DNA from: Alphaproteobacteria bacterium
GTDB taxonomy: Bacteria; Pseudomonadota; Alphaproteobacteria; Sphingomonadales; Sphingomonadaceae
Length of the DNA stretch: 29,439 bases
NCBI GenBank assembly: GCA_005882415.1
Contig: VBAE01000089.1
Coordinates: forward strand, 1-29,439
Direction of reading: 5' to 3'
This document shows, in pieces, positions 9,689 through 17,224 of this stretch; position 1 is the first letter of the stretch, and each line of letters opens with the position of its first letter. Both the position numbers and the translations under genes were made by a program. The notes beneath the pieces were generated by a model that was not told where the DNA came from, did not search any database, and was given only the letters and a program-made list of their open reading frames with translations.

Positions 9689-10438
9689 ATGCACCCCAAC
9701 AGAGACCCACTCCATTTGCTGATCCGCAAGCTGGAGCTTCAGTCGCCGCTGAGCGAGGACGATCGCGCCGCGATCCGCGACTTACCCTACACGCTCAAGT
9801 CGGTGGAGCCCGGAACCTATGCGATCCGCGAGGGCGATCCGCCGACCCAGTGCGCGGTTCTCCTCTCCGGCTTCGCCTACCGCCAGAAGCTCGCCGGCGA
9901 CGGCGGGCGGCAGATCGTCGCCCTCCACATCCCGGGTGAGGCGATGGACTTCCAGAATCTGTTCCTCGACGTCGCCGATCACAGCGTCCAGATGCTGACC
10001 CGGGGCGAGCTCGCCGTCATCCCCCGCCACGCGATCCAGGAGCTGGCGCGTTCCAGAAGCGGGATCGGCCATGCGGTTCTGGTCTCGCTTCTGGTCGAGG
10101 CGTCGATCTTCAGGGAATGGGTGCTCAACATCGGCCGGCGCGACGCGCGCACCCGGCTTGCCCATCTCCTCTGCGAATTCGCGATCCGGCTGGAGACGCA
10201 GGGCCTCGCCGACGATTACGGCTATCAGCTTCCGATGACCCAGGAGCAGCTCGCCGACGCGGTCGGCCTCACCCCGGTCCACGTCAACCGCACCCTGAAG
10301 CTGCTCGAATCGGAAGGCCTGATCGTCCGCGACAAACGCCACGTCCGCTTCCCCGACTGGCGCCGAATGCGCGAGATCGGCGACTTCAACCAGCGGTATC
10401 TGCACCTGGAGCCGCAGCAGGCGGGGCGGGTGCTCTGA
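9689..10438 (+). CDS. Crp/Fnr family transcriptional regulator
   Basis: A 249-residue regulator with an N-terminal cyclic-nucleotide-binding-type beta-barrel (about 15-130, including EPGTYAIREGDPPTQCAVLLSG in two parts), a dimerisation helix and a C-terminal winged helix-turn-helix (about 175-225: MTQEQLADAVGLTPVHVNRT and then LKLLESEGLIV). The N-terminal Cys cluster of oxygen-sensing FNR is absent; the only cysteines are isolated ones, so an Fe-S cluster is unlikely and the ligand is unknown. GGAG lies six bases before ATG 9689. A GTG at 9659 would add ten residues but has no good ribosome site. It converges on TBDR1 and may or may not control that cluster; no TTGAT-N4-ATCAA site was seen. 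Confidence 0.92.
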   Translation: MHPNRDPLHLLIRKLELQSPLSEDDRAAIRDLPYTLKSVEPGTYAIREGDPPTQCAVLLSGFAYRQKLAGDGGRQIVALHIPGEAMDFQNLFLDVADHSVQMLTRGELAVIPRHAIQELARSRSGIGHAVLVSLLVEASIFREWVLNIGRRDARTRLAHLLCEFAIRLETQGLADDYGYQLPMTQEQLADAVGLTPVHVNRTLKLLESEGLIVRDKRHVRFPDWRRMREIGDFNQRYLHLEPQQAGRVL

Positions 10439-10468
10439 CGGACTGGTACAGGCGGCATTACCCCTCCG

Positions 10469-10566
10469 CCGTCATGCCGGACTTGATCCGGCATCCATGA
10501 ACACGGATCGTGGTGAGTTCTCGCAGACCTGTGTTCATGGATTCCGGGTCAAGCCCGGAATGACGG
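10469..10566. repeat. REPIN-like element, family A copy 1
   Basis: Two hairpins lie in inverted orientation. The left is ATGCCGGA-CTTGA-TCCGGCAT and the right is ATTCCGGG-TCAAG-CCCGGAAT. They flank CATGAACAC ... GTGTTCATGGA and a spacer of about 26 bases. The outer ends CCGTCAT and ATGACGG also pair. It fills the gap between the convergent Crp/Fnr gene and TBDR1. A second copy with the same loops and compensating stem changes is at 25955-26051. Confidence 0.9.
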
Positions 10567-10598
10567 GTTGCACGCAGGCCCGCGCCCTCCCCGCCCCC

Positions 10599-10631
10599 AA
10601 AGAAAAAGGGGCGGAGCCGAAGCTCCACCCC
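10599..10631 (-). terminator. Intrinsic terminator of TBDR1
   Basis: On the minus strand a GGGGTGGAGC / GCTCCGCCCC stem (10622-10631 with 10608-10617, one G-U pair) closes a TTCG tetraloop and is followed by TTTTTCTTT (10607-10599). It lies 28 bases after the TBDR1 stop, an ideal Rho-independent terminator. Confidence 0.9.
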
Positions 10632-10658
10632 CTCCTCTTTTCGCGAACCGGGCCTCGC

Positions 10659-13556
10659 TTAGAAGCGGACCTGGGCGCCGGCGTAGAAGCGGCGGCCGAA
10701 GGGATCGTAGAGATCCGCAGCGGTCTCCGTTCCGGTCGGCGAGCCGGTGAACGGCGTGCCGGGGAGGAACGGCGGCTTCTTGTCGAACACATTGTCGACG
10801 CCGACGTAGAAGCTGAACTTCTTCGCCTCGCCCACGTCCCAGACCAGGTCGATGTCCGCGGTGCCGCCGCTCAGATAGTTGGCCTGCCAGCTCAAAGTCG
10901 CCGCGCCGGTCGTGTAGGACAGGCGGGCGGTTGCCTTGTGGCGCGGATAGTAGATCGAACCGGCGAACTGCTGGACCGGAGCGATCGGATTGGCCTGGCT
11001 CTTGAAGTCCAGGAGGTAGGTGTAGTTGCCGGTCAGATCGATGCGGTCGCCGGCACCGAGCAGGTTCAGGCGGCTGGTGTAACGGACGCCGAAGTCGATG
11101 CCGCGGGTCTTGAGGCCCGCGACGTTGACCAGCTGGTCGTCGACGCGGGTGACGAAGCCCGTATTGGCATCGCGGAAGACGTTGCCGCAGAACACCGGAT
11201 CGTTGGTCAGAAGGCACTGCTGAACCGAGAGGTTCTGGCCGATCGAGCCGATGGCGTCGCTCACCCGGATATCGAAATAGTCCGCGGTGAGGCTGAAGCC
11301 GCGCAGCATGCGCGGGGTGAGGACCGCGCCGAGCGTGAGGGTCTTCGCCGTCTCTTCCTTCAGGTTCGGGTTGCCGCCGATGAAGCCGTTGATGCCCTGG
11401 ACGTCGGCGAGCGTGTACTCGAAGATGCCGTTCTGGGCGATCGCCGCGGCGACCTGCGGGATGGCGCGGCAGGCCGCGTCATAGGTGCCGGTGCTGGTCG
11501 CGGTGACTTCGTCGCACGGATCGTTGACGCCGGCGAAGGTCTCCGAGGGCGCCGAGGCGAATTCGGAGATGTTCGGGGCGCGGTTCGCCCGGGCATAGAC
11601 GCCGCGGAAGCGGAGGCCGTCGAACGGCTCAAGCTCGAAGCCGGCATTCCAGCTGAACACCCCGCCGACCTGCGGCTGGCTGTACTTGGAATAGCGGGCG
11701 GCGCCGGTCAGGCCGAAATACTTCACGAACGAGTCGCGAAGGATCGGCACGTTGAGCTCCGCATAGGCCTCCCACACGTCGAACTTGCCGACCGTGTCCG
11801 GGATCATGTTGCCCGAATTGCCGCCGGTGTTGGTCAGCTCGTCGAGATCGTCGACGCTCTTCTCACGGCGATATTCGGCGCCCAGCGCCAGGCCGACGTC
11901 GCCGGCCGGAAGCGTGAAGAGGTGGCTGTTGGCGAGGCTCAGCGAGACGACATGCTGCTCGTTGACGATGTCCTCCGACTTGGGGATCGTCGCCTGGACA
12001 TAGGCCGAGGCCTCGGGCGAGGCGGTGCCGAAGCCGAACAGGTTGATCGGAACGCAGCCGTCGGCACGGGCGGCCGGATCGCGGCAGACGATCGTGCCGT
12101 CCGCCAGCCGGACCGCGTCGAGCGCGTTGCGGTAGCGGGTGTTGTCGATGTCCTGCGACGAGGTGACGTCGTGGAGGCGGCCGTAGACGTAGCTGCCTTC
12201 CCAATCCCAATTGTCGGCGACCGTGCCCTTGAGACCGGCTGCGACCCGGAAGGTCTCGCGGTCGTTATTGTTGGAGCGCGAGAAGACCTCGTTCTGACGG
12301 CGGCGGAAGCCGATGAAGGCGACGTCGTTGGCCGGATTGGCGTCGGTGTTGCGCGCCTGGATCGCGGCCTGGACGTCGGCCGGGATGAACGGATTGGTGA
12401 CCGGGATGCCGAGACCCTGGGCGGACGAGCCGTCGTAGATGTCGGTATTGGCGAGCGGCAGCGCCTCGATGTTCGAGCTCGACTTCACCTTGGAATAGGT
12501 GACTTCGGCGAACGCCTTCACGTCCGGCGTGATCTCGTAGCGGAACAGGCCCGCGCCGAGATAGCGCTCGACCGGGGTCGAGATGCGGCGCACCGCGTTG
12601 CGGTTGAAGCCGGCGCCCGAGCCCGCGATCAGATTGTTGCCGAGATCGAAGGAGAAGAGGCTTCCGCCCTGGAAGGCGTTGACCGCCGCACCGTTGGCGC
12701 CGAGCAGCTGGAAGCGGCCCTGCGGCGAGTAAGACGAGTAGGCGCCCGGACCGCACAGGTCGTAGAAGCAATCCTGAGCCGAAATGGCGCGGTTGCGCGA
12801 GAACAGGCCCTCGTCCTTGTCGTAGGAGAAGTGGACGATCGCCGAAGCGCGGTCGTCGAGGAAGGAGCTGCCGGCGGTGACGGCGGCCATGTAGCGCGGA
12901 TTGTCGCCTTCCTCGGTGATGCCGTACTGGGTGCGCAGCTGGATGCCGTCGAAATGGTCCTTCAAGATGAAGTTCACCACGCCCGAAATGGCTTCCGAAC
13001 CGTAGATGGCGGACGCGCCGCCGGTGACGACTTCGACCCGGTCGATGAAGTCGGTCGGGATGTTGTTAAGATCGACCGACGAGGTGCCGGCGAGGCCGGC
13101 GACGAAGCGGCGGCCGTTGACCAGCACGAGGGTGCGGCTGGAGCCGAGGTTCCTCAAGTTGACGGTGGCGACGCCGTTGCCCGAGGTCAGGAAGTTGGTG
13201 TTGGTGCGGCTGGAGCCGGTGCCGACCTGGGGAAGCTCGGCGAGCGTGTCCTGGACGTTGATCGCGGCGTCGCGCTGAAGCTCGGCCGAACCGACGGAGA
13301 CGACGGGGACCGGCGAGTCCAGATCGGGACGGGCGATGCGCGAGCCGGTGATGACGATATCGCCGCCGGCGTCGCCACCGGTGTCGGCGGCCACTGCGGT
13401 CGCGCCGCCGGCGCCGGCCGTCGAATCCTGGGTGGCCGCGTCGGCGGAAGAATCATCGGCAGGCGCCGCGGCCTCCGTCTGGGCGAAAGCGGGCGTGGCG
13501 GCGAACGTCAATAGAAGCGTAGAAGCCAGCAGGCGCTGGCGGAAGGCATGGCGCAT
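10659..13556 (-). CDS. TonB-dependent receptor (TBDR1)
   Basis: A 965-residue outer-membrane receptor that would import a ligand using energy from TonB-ExbBD. The signal peptide (residues about 1-25) ends in TPAFA. A Pro/Ala/Asp-rich linker leads to DIVITGSRI and a plug domain with NLRNLGSSRTLVLVNGRRF, VDLNNIP and VVTGGASAIYGSEAISGVVN. A 22-strand barrel follows, ending GRRFYAGAQVRF with the C-terminal Phe needed for barrel assembly. Eight cysteines occur as four close pairs (for example CFYDLC and C-x9-C before VPINLFG), probably disulfides in surface loops. It is last in the minus-strand block and has its own terminator. The ligand is unknown; no SusD partner is present. Confidence 0.95.
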   Translation of the reverse strand: MRHAFRQRLLASTLLLTFAATPAFAQTEAAAPADDSSADAATQDSTAGAGGATAVAADTGGDAGGDIVITGSRIARPDLDSPVPVVSVGSAELQRDAAINVQDTLAELPQVGTGSSRTNTNFLTSGNGVATVNLRNLGSSRTLVLVNGRRFVAGLAGTSSVDLNNIPTDFIDRVEVVTGGASAIYGSEAISGVVNFILKDHFDGIQLRTQYGITEEGDNPRYMAAVTAGSSFLDDRASAIVHFSYDKDEGLFSRNRAISAQDCFYDLCGPGAYSSYSPQGRFQLLGANGAAVNAFQGGSLFSFDLGNNLIAGSGAGFNRNAVRRISTPVERYLGAGLFRYEITPDVKAFAEVTYSKVKSSSNIEALPLANTDIYDGSSAQGLGIPVTNPFIPADVQAAIQARNTDANPANDVAFIGFRRRQNEVFSRSNNNDRETFRVAAGLKGTVADNWDWEGSYVYGRLHDVTSSQDIDNTRYRNALDAVRLADGTIVCRDPAARADGCVPINLFGFGTASPEASAYVQATIPKSEDIVNEQHVVSLSLANSHLFTLPAGDVGLALGAEYRREKSVDDLDELTNTGGNSGNMIPDTVGKFDVWEAYAELNVPILRDSFVKYFGLTGAARYSKYSQPQVGGVFSWNAGFELEPFDGLRFRGVYARANRAPNISEFASAPSETFAGVNDPCDEVTATSTGTYDAACRAIPQVAAAIAQNGIFEYTLADVQGINGFIGGNPNLKEETAKTLTLGAVLTPRMLRGFSLTADYFDIRVSDAIGSIGQNLSVQQCLLTNDPVFCGNVFRDANTGFVTRVDDQLVNVAGLKTRGIDFGVRYTSRLNLLGAGDRIDLTGNYTYLLDFKSQANPIAPVQQFAGSIYYPRHKATARLSYTTGAATLSWQANYLSGGTADIDLVWDVGEAKKFSFYVGVDNVFDKKPPFLPGTPFTGSPTGTETAADLYDPFGRRFYAGAQVRF

Positions 13557-13682
13557 CGAAGAGCTTTCCCGGAAAAGAGCAAGAGGGAGCTGATGCGCAC
13601 CGCCGCGGTATAAGGGGTACCGCGAGGGCGCGCGAGGCGCTCCCTTCGGGCCTCGGGTGCCCTTCCGGCAATACAGTGGCGA

Positions 13683-13704
13683 TACGGTAAGGGGTTCTAC
13701 GGTA
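13683..13704. repeat. Direct repeat TACGGTA x2 upstream of TBDR1
   Basis: TACGGTA occurs at 13683-13689 and 13698-13704, 15 bases centre to centre, about 130 bases before the TBDR1 start in the gap following the oxygenase gene. The outer flanks GCGATAC and GTATAGC are nearly palindromic. It could be an operator, or chance. A hairpin CGTTTC-TGCTAC-GAAACG at 13708-13725, just past the oxygenase stop, has no U-tract. Confidence 0.35.
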
Positions 13705-13728
13705 TAGCGTTTCTGCTACGAAACGAGC

Positions 13729-14394
13729 TCAGGGAGCATCGATCCAGCGGCGCATCAGATTGTACTGGACCGCCTGGAGGCGCGAGAAATTCTCGGGCGC
13801 GATGCTGTTGCCTTCCAGCGCGGCGACCTCGTTCAATTCGTAGAGGATGTCGCGCAGCGCCGGGTCGGCGATGCGGCTCTGGATGAAGGTCAGGCCGACG
13901 AGGCGGGTGCCGCTGGTCACCGGCTCAACCTCATGGAGGGTGGTCGAGGGGTAGACGATGGCCGAACCGGCCGGGCCCTTGAAGCGAAGCTCGGCGCTTC
14001 CGAGCTGGAGGCGGAGCGCTCCGCCTTCATAGCTTTCGGGGTCGCTGAGGAAGATCGTGCAGCTCAGATCCGAGCGGAGCGGGCCGGTGGGAAGCTGCAT
14101 CATCGCCGCGTCGGGGTGGAGCCCGTAGCGCATGCCTTTTTCGTAGCGGGTGAGGATCGGCGGCGCGATCGCCTTGGGGAAGGCGAAGTCGAAGAATTCC
14201 TGGTGGCTCAAGAGGCCGCCGGCGAGGATCTGGGCGGCGCGCTCGGCCACACCCTGCTCGTGGAGCTGGAGGTTGTTCTTGACCTTGGAATGCGGGTTGC
14301 TGACCCGGCCGTCGACGAACTTGGCCTCGGCGGCGATCTTGCGCAGCTCGGCCACTCCCGGCGCCTCGACTATGTCCTCGATCAGCTTGAACAT
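13729..14394 (-). CDS. PKHD-type Fe(II)/2-oxoglutarate hydroxylase (PiuC/YbiX-like)
   Basis: A 221-residue cytosolic oxygenase that would use Fe(II), O2 and 2-oxoglutarate to hydroxylate an unknown substrate. The facial triad is visible: His93-x-Asp95 in YGLHPDAAMM and His154 in TTLHEVEPV. Arg164 in GTRLVGLTF would bind 2-oxoglutarate. The RYEKGMRYGLH context and overall length match the PiuC/YbiX family, which is often found next to TonB-dependent receptors. The frame is open 15 codons further upstream, but ATG 14394 has an AGGAAAGG ribosome site and lies one base after the stop of the sulfotransferase-like gene, so the two are surely cotranscribed and translationally coupled. Confidence 0.92.
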   Translation of the reverse strand: MFKLIEDIVEAPGVAELRKIAAEAKFVDGRVSNPHSKVKNNLQLHEQGVAERAAQILAGGLLSHQEFFDFAFPKAIAPPILTRYEKGMRYGLHPDAAMMQLPTGPLRSDLSCTIFLSDPESYEGGALRLQLGSAELRFKGPAGSAIVYPSTTLHEVEPVTSGTRLVGLTFIQSRIADPALRDILYELNEVAALEGNSIAPENFSRLQAVQYNLMRRWIDAP

Positions 14395-14395
14395 C

Positions 14396-15361
14396 TCAGC
14401 CTTTCCTCGCCGCGCGATCGATCGCCCGCGCCACCGCATCGTAGCGGGCGGCGGCGGCGTCGAGCAAGGCGGTGCCCTTCCTCAGTTCCTCGCGATGCTC
14501 CGAGCGCGCCTGGGCGAGCACCTGGCGCCGAAGCTCGGGGCTGTAGCCATGTTCCGGCGCCTTCGAATAACGCTGCATGATCGGCCCCCCGACCAGCGCC
14601 GCCGCCTGCTGCGGAGCGAGCGGCTGCCGGAAATGCGCCGCGGCCTCGGCGAGCTTCGGCGCGGGGGCGGCGAGGAAGTCCTCGAAGTCCATCCACAGCA
14701 CGCTCCCCTCGGCCGCGGCCGCCGCGCCCGCCTCGAGCGCGGTCATCTCGGCCGCCCAGGAGATCGCCGCCCGCTCGCCGAGCGAGAGCTGCCACAGCCG
14801 CCAGGGCTCATCGCCGACCCTCTTGTGAAGCCGGGCAAGGCGCGGCCCCGCCAGCACCGCCAGCTCCTGCACCGACGCCTCGCCGGCGAGGATGGTGGCG
14901 ATATAGGTTTCCGGCTCGGCGGTGAGGAACAGCGCCCGGCGCGGCCCGGCGAGGATCGCAGGCGAGAGTTCGCTGACGAAGCTGGTCGCCTTGACCATCG
15001 CCCGCTGATCGGGCCGGAAGCTGCGCGACAGCCAGCCAAGCGCCATCCGCAGCCGAAGGTCGAACTCCTCGGGCGACCAGGGCGATTCCGGAAGGCCCCG
15101 AAGCCGGTCGAGCTCGGCCAGGCTGCGCAGCAGCGGCGGCTCGCGGACGGGCAGGACCGTGGGCAGAGCGCCGAGCAACCGGGACAGCAAAGTCGAGCCG
15201 ACATGGCCGATGTGGAAGATGAAATCGGCGCTGTCGGGCAAATCGCCCGCAAAATCCGCAATATCTGACCAATCGAGCCACTGCCTGGGCCGATCGGCCG
15301 AGAGGATTCGCTGGTCGAGGAAGCTCGCTTCCTGATAGGCCGCCTCCGGAAGCGCCGTCAC
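14396..15361 (-). CDS. Sulfotransferase-like protein
   Basis: A 321-residue protein with a P-loop-like element, FHIGHVGSTLLSRLLGA (residues about 49-65), which in sulfotransferases binds the 5'-phosphosulfate end of PAPS. VREPPLLRSLAEL follows, as in related bacterial proteins, and VKATSF is at about 123-128. The rest is helical and poorly conserved to my eye. The start is GTG at 15361 without a clear ribosome site; instead a CAGCAG-TTAAG-CTGCTG hairpin abuts the start codon. It is followed after one base by the 2OG oxygenase gene. It may sulfate a substrate or may be a non-catalytic relative; a P-loop kinase is the main alternative. Confidence 0.75.
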   Translation of the reverse strand: MTALPEAAYQEASFLDQRILSADRPRQWLDWSDIADFAGDLPDSADFIFHIGHVGSTLLSRLLGALPTVLPVREPPLLRSLAELDRLRGLPESPWSPEEFDLRLRMALGWLSRSFRPDQRAMVKATSFVSELSPAILAGPRRALFLTAEPETYIATILAGEASVQELAVLAGPRLARLHKRVGDEPWRLWQLSLGERAAISWAAEMTALEAGAAAAAEGSVLWMDFEDFLAAPAPKLAEAAAHFRQPLAPQQAAALVGGPIMQRYSKAPEHGYSPELRRQVLAQARSEHREELRKGTALLDAAAARYDAVARAIDRAARKG

Positions 15362-15378
15362 CAGCAGCTTAACTGCTG
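15362..15378 (-). promoter_or_regulatory. Hairpin abutting the GTG start of the sulfotransferase-like gene
   Basis: CAGCAG (15378-15373 on the minus strand), loop TTAAG and CTGCTG (15367-15362) form a six-base-pair hairpin that ends directly before the GTG. No good Shine-Dalgarno sequence is visible outside it. It may limit ribosome entry to the two-gene operon. Confidence 0.4.
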
Positions 15379-15453
15379 CTCGAACGATCCCGCCCCGGTC
15401 ATGGCCGGGATAAGCCGATTCGGGCGGGAAATGTCAAACCCCGGCGGAGACGC

Positions 15454-15487
15454 AAAAAAGGCCGGGAGCTTGCGTCCCCGGCCTTTT
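15454..15487 (-). terminator. Intrinsic terminator after the small exported protein gene (bidirectional shape)
   Basis: A GGCCGGG / CCCGGCC stem (15460-15466 with 15477-15483) is flanked by A6 on the left and T4 on the right. On the minus strand it gives a stem followed by TTTTTT, 22 bases after the stop of the 81-residue gene. It should separate that gene from the sulfotransferase-oxygenase pair. Confidence 0.85.
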
Positions 15488-15508
15488 GCCGAATTGAAGC
15501 GGGCTGGC

Positions 15509-15754
15509 TCAGCCGCTGGTGCGCATGCCGCCGGTGGCGTTGGTCATGTCGCTCGCCTCGCGCCGATTGGCGTCCTGCAGGCGGCGCCACTCGCTCTCCT
15601 TGCGGCAGATCTTCTGGAAGCGCGCATTGGAGCCGGTCTCGGCGATCCGCCTGCACTTCACCTTGTCGGTGTCGGTGCTCGCCGGCTGCGGGGTCTGCGC
15701 CGAAGCGACGGCGGGGAGAAGGACCATCGCGGCTAAGAGTACGATCTTCTTCAT
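15509..15754 (-). CDS. Small exported protein with a conserved Cys pair
   Basis: An 81-residue protein. MKKIVLLAAMVLLPAVASA is a signal peptide with likely cleavage before Gln20. The mature part is about 62 residues, hydrophilic and basic, with Cys34 and Cys50 in KCRRIAETGSNARFQKICRK. This C..IAETGS...C core recurs in small exported proteins of sphingomonads whose function is unknown. The cysteines could form a disulfide in the periplasm. It has its own extended -10 promoter candidate and its own terminator, so it is probably a one-gene transcript set inside the receptor block. Confidence 0.85.
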   Translation of the reverse strand: MKKIVLLAAMVLLPAVASAQTPQPASTDTDKVKCRRIAETGSNARFQKICRKESEWRRLQDANRREASDMTNATGGMRTSG

Positions 15755-15784
15755 CTTTTTCTTTCCTGGTCTGGTGCAGCCACC

Positions 15785-15812
15785 CCTATAGCATTTTTCC
15801 GCAACACGGCAA
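15785..15812 (-). promoter_or_regulatory. Promoter candidate for the small exported protein gene
   Basis: On the minus strand TTGCCG (15812-15807), a 16-base spacer and TATAGG (15790-15785) preceded by TGC (extended -10) form a sigma-70-like promoter, about 30 bases upstream of the ATG at 15754. An AGGAAAG ribosome site lies between. Confidence 0.5.
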
Positions 15813-15840
15813 AGTGAGCGAAACCGGACACTTAGCAGCG

Positions 15841-17136
15841 CTAGGCCTCGCCGACCCGTTCGCGCCCGCCCGCCTTCCAGCCGTTCGAATCGACCGTCGT
15901 GAACAATTTGCGGAGCATGTCGCGCTCGGCGTCGCTGAGGTGCGGGTTCCAGACGTCGAAGATCAGCACCGCCCGGGGTTCATCGCTGTCGTTCCAGGCC
16001 GCATGCTCGATGGTGTCGTCGAAGGCGAAGGCTTCGCCTTCCCGCCACTCGCGCGTCTCCCCGCCGACGCGGAAGCCGCAGCCGGGGGGCACGATCAGCG
16101 GCAGGTGGATGATCGTGCGGGCGTTGCTGACGCCGGTATGGGGCGGAATCCGGGTCTTCGGCTTGAGCACCGAAAAGAAGACCGTCGGCATCCGTCCAGG
16201 CACGTCCGCGAGCGGGAGCGCCTCGACGATCGCCGCGGTCTCGGGGCAGCGGGCGCAGGCCTCGTCGTTGCGAACCCCTTCCCGCCACAGGTGCAGCGCG
16301 CCCCAGGCAAGCGAGTGGTCGAGCGGCGTCCACTTATTCTCGGGAAGGCCGCTTTCCATCGCGACATAAGGCGACAGGCCGGAATCCCCGGCGGCGAGCA
16401 GCGCCTCCGCCTCGCGGCGGATGATCGGCGTCTTCGCCTCGAGCTCGGCCAGCCAGGGGAAATGCTCCCGGTCGAAAAACTCGTCCGCGGGCAGGAAGGG
16501 ATAATGCACGCCGGCGCAGACATTGGCGTAGATCGCGCGCCGGCCGAGCATCTGATCGGAGCAGGCGGTGAAGCGGCGGCGGTCGCGCGGGCCCAGCTTC
16601 GCGATGTCGTCGCCGAGGGCTTTTTCGAGCAGGTCGGCGATTGCGCCGGTCTGGGCGGAGACGAACGCCGCGGCGTGGGCGAGCAGCGCCTCGAGCTCCG
16701 GCGGCCGCGGGTCGACCAGCCGGCCGACCGCGAGCACCCCGGACCAGCGCTGGCCGGCATCGACGCTCTCGCCCAGCCGCTCGTGGAGCTCCGCCATTCG
16801 GATGAGCGCCATCAAATGGCGCTGATCGACATCGAGCGTGCGCTTCAACGCTTTGCGCTCGGCCTCGTCGTCGCCAAGCATGCGCTGCGCCTTGGCGAGG
16901 TTGATCCACAGCGGCGCGGCACCCGGATCGGCGGCGGCGGCGCGCTCGAACAGCGAAGCGGCCTCCGCCGCCTCGCCTTTTGCAAGGCAGGCGACGCCGA
17001 GCGCGTTGAGCGCGCCCGCATGATCGGGGTCCTGCGCGAGCACGGCGCGGAAGCGGGCCTCCGCAAGCGCTTCCTGCCCCGCGGACCGTGCGCGGACCGC
17101 CTCTGCCAACAATTGCTGAATTTCCGCCTGACTCAT
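15841..17136 (-). CDS. TPR protein with aspartyl/asparaginyl beta-hydroxylase domain
   Basis: A 431-residue cytosolic protein. Residues about 1-130 are TPR helices (ALNALGVACLAKGEAAEAAS, then LWINLAKAQRMLGDDEAERK). Residues about 195-410 are an Asp/Asn hydroxylase domain of the AspH/LpxO type: IPPHTGVSNARTIIHLPL holds His333, FDDTIEHAAWN holds His378, and Arg388 in PRAVLIFDVWNP would bind 2-oxoglutarate. AspH-type enzymes use two histidines without the usual carboxylate, which fits. GGGGGG serves as a weak ribosome site before ATG 17136. The gene follows TBDR2 after 88 bases and a terminator. The likely role is to hydroxylate Asp or Asn in a peptide, or a lipid acyl chain as LpxO does. Confidence 0.9.
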   Translation of the reverse strand: MSQAEIQQLLAEAVRARSAGQEALAEARFRAVLAQDPDHAGALNALGVACLAKGEAAEAASLFERAAAADPGAAPLWINLAKAQRMLGDDEAERKALKRTLDVDQRHLMALIRMAELHERLGESVDAGQRWSGVLAVGRLVDPRPPELEALLAHAAAFVSAQTGAIADLLEKALGDDIAKLGPRDRRRFTACSDQMLGRRAIYANVCAGVHYPFLPADEFFDREHFPWLAELEAKTPIIRREAEALLAAGDSGLSPYVAMESGLPENKWTPLDHSLAWGALHLWREGVRNDEACARCPETAAIVEALPLADVPGRMPTVFFSVLKPKTRIPPHTGVSNARTIIHLPLIVPPGCGFRVGGETREWREGEAFAFDDTIEHAAWNDSDEPRAVLIFDVWNPHLSDAERDMLRKLFTTVDSNGWKAGGRERVGEA

Positions 17137-17172
17137 GATCCCCCCAAAGGCGCTTCGCTCCTTATCATAGAC

Positions 17173-17199
17173 AAAAAAAAGGCGGGCACGAGGCCCGCC
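17173..17199 (-). terminator. Intrinsic terminator of TBDR2
   Basis: GGCGGGC / GCCCGCC stem (17193-17199 with 17181-17187) with a CTCGT loop on the minus strand, followed by eight T (17180-17173). It lies 26 bases past the TBDR2 stop and before the TPR-hydroxylase gene. Confidence 0.92.
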
Positions 17200-17224
17200 T
17201 TTCGTTTGAGTTGGAAGTCTTTTC

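Noticed and set aside
9689..10438. An oxygen-sensing Fe-S FNR
   Set aside because: The N-terminal cysteine cluster is absent; only isolated cysteines remain.
10497..13514. A 1005-codon plus-strand open frame opposite TBDR1
   Set aside because: It is a shadow of the receptor's codon pattern in high-GC DNA: the translation is Arg/Asp/Gly/Ala/Val-rich with no domain, and it starts within a repeat.
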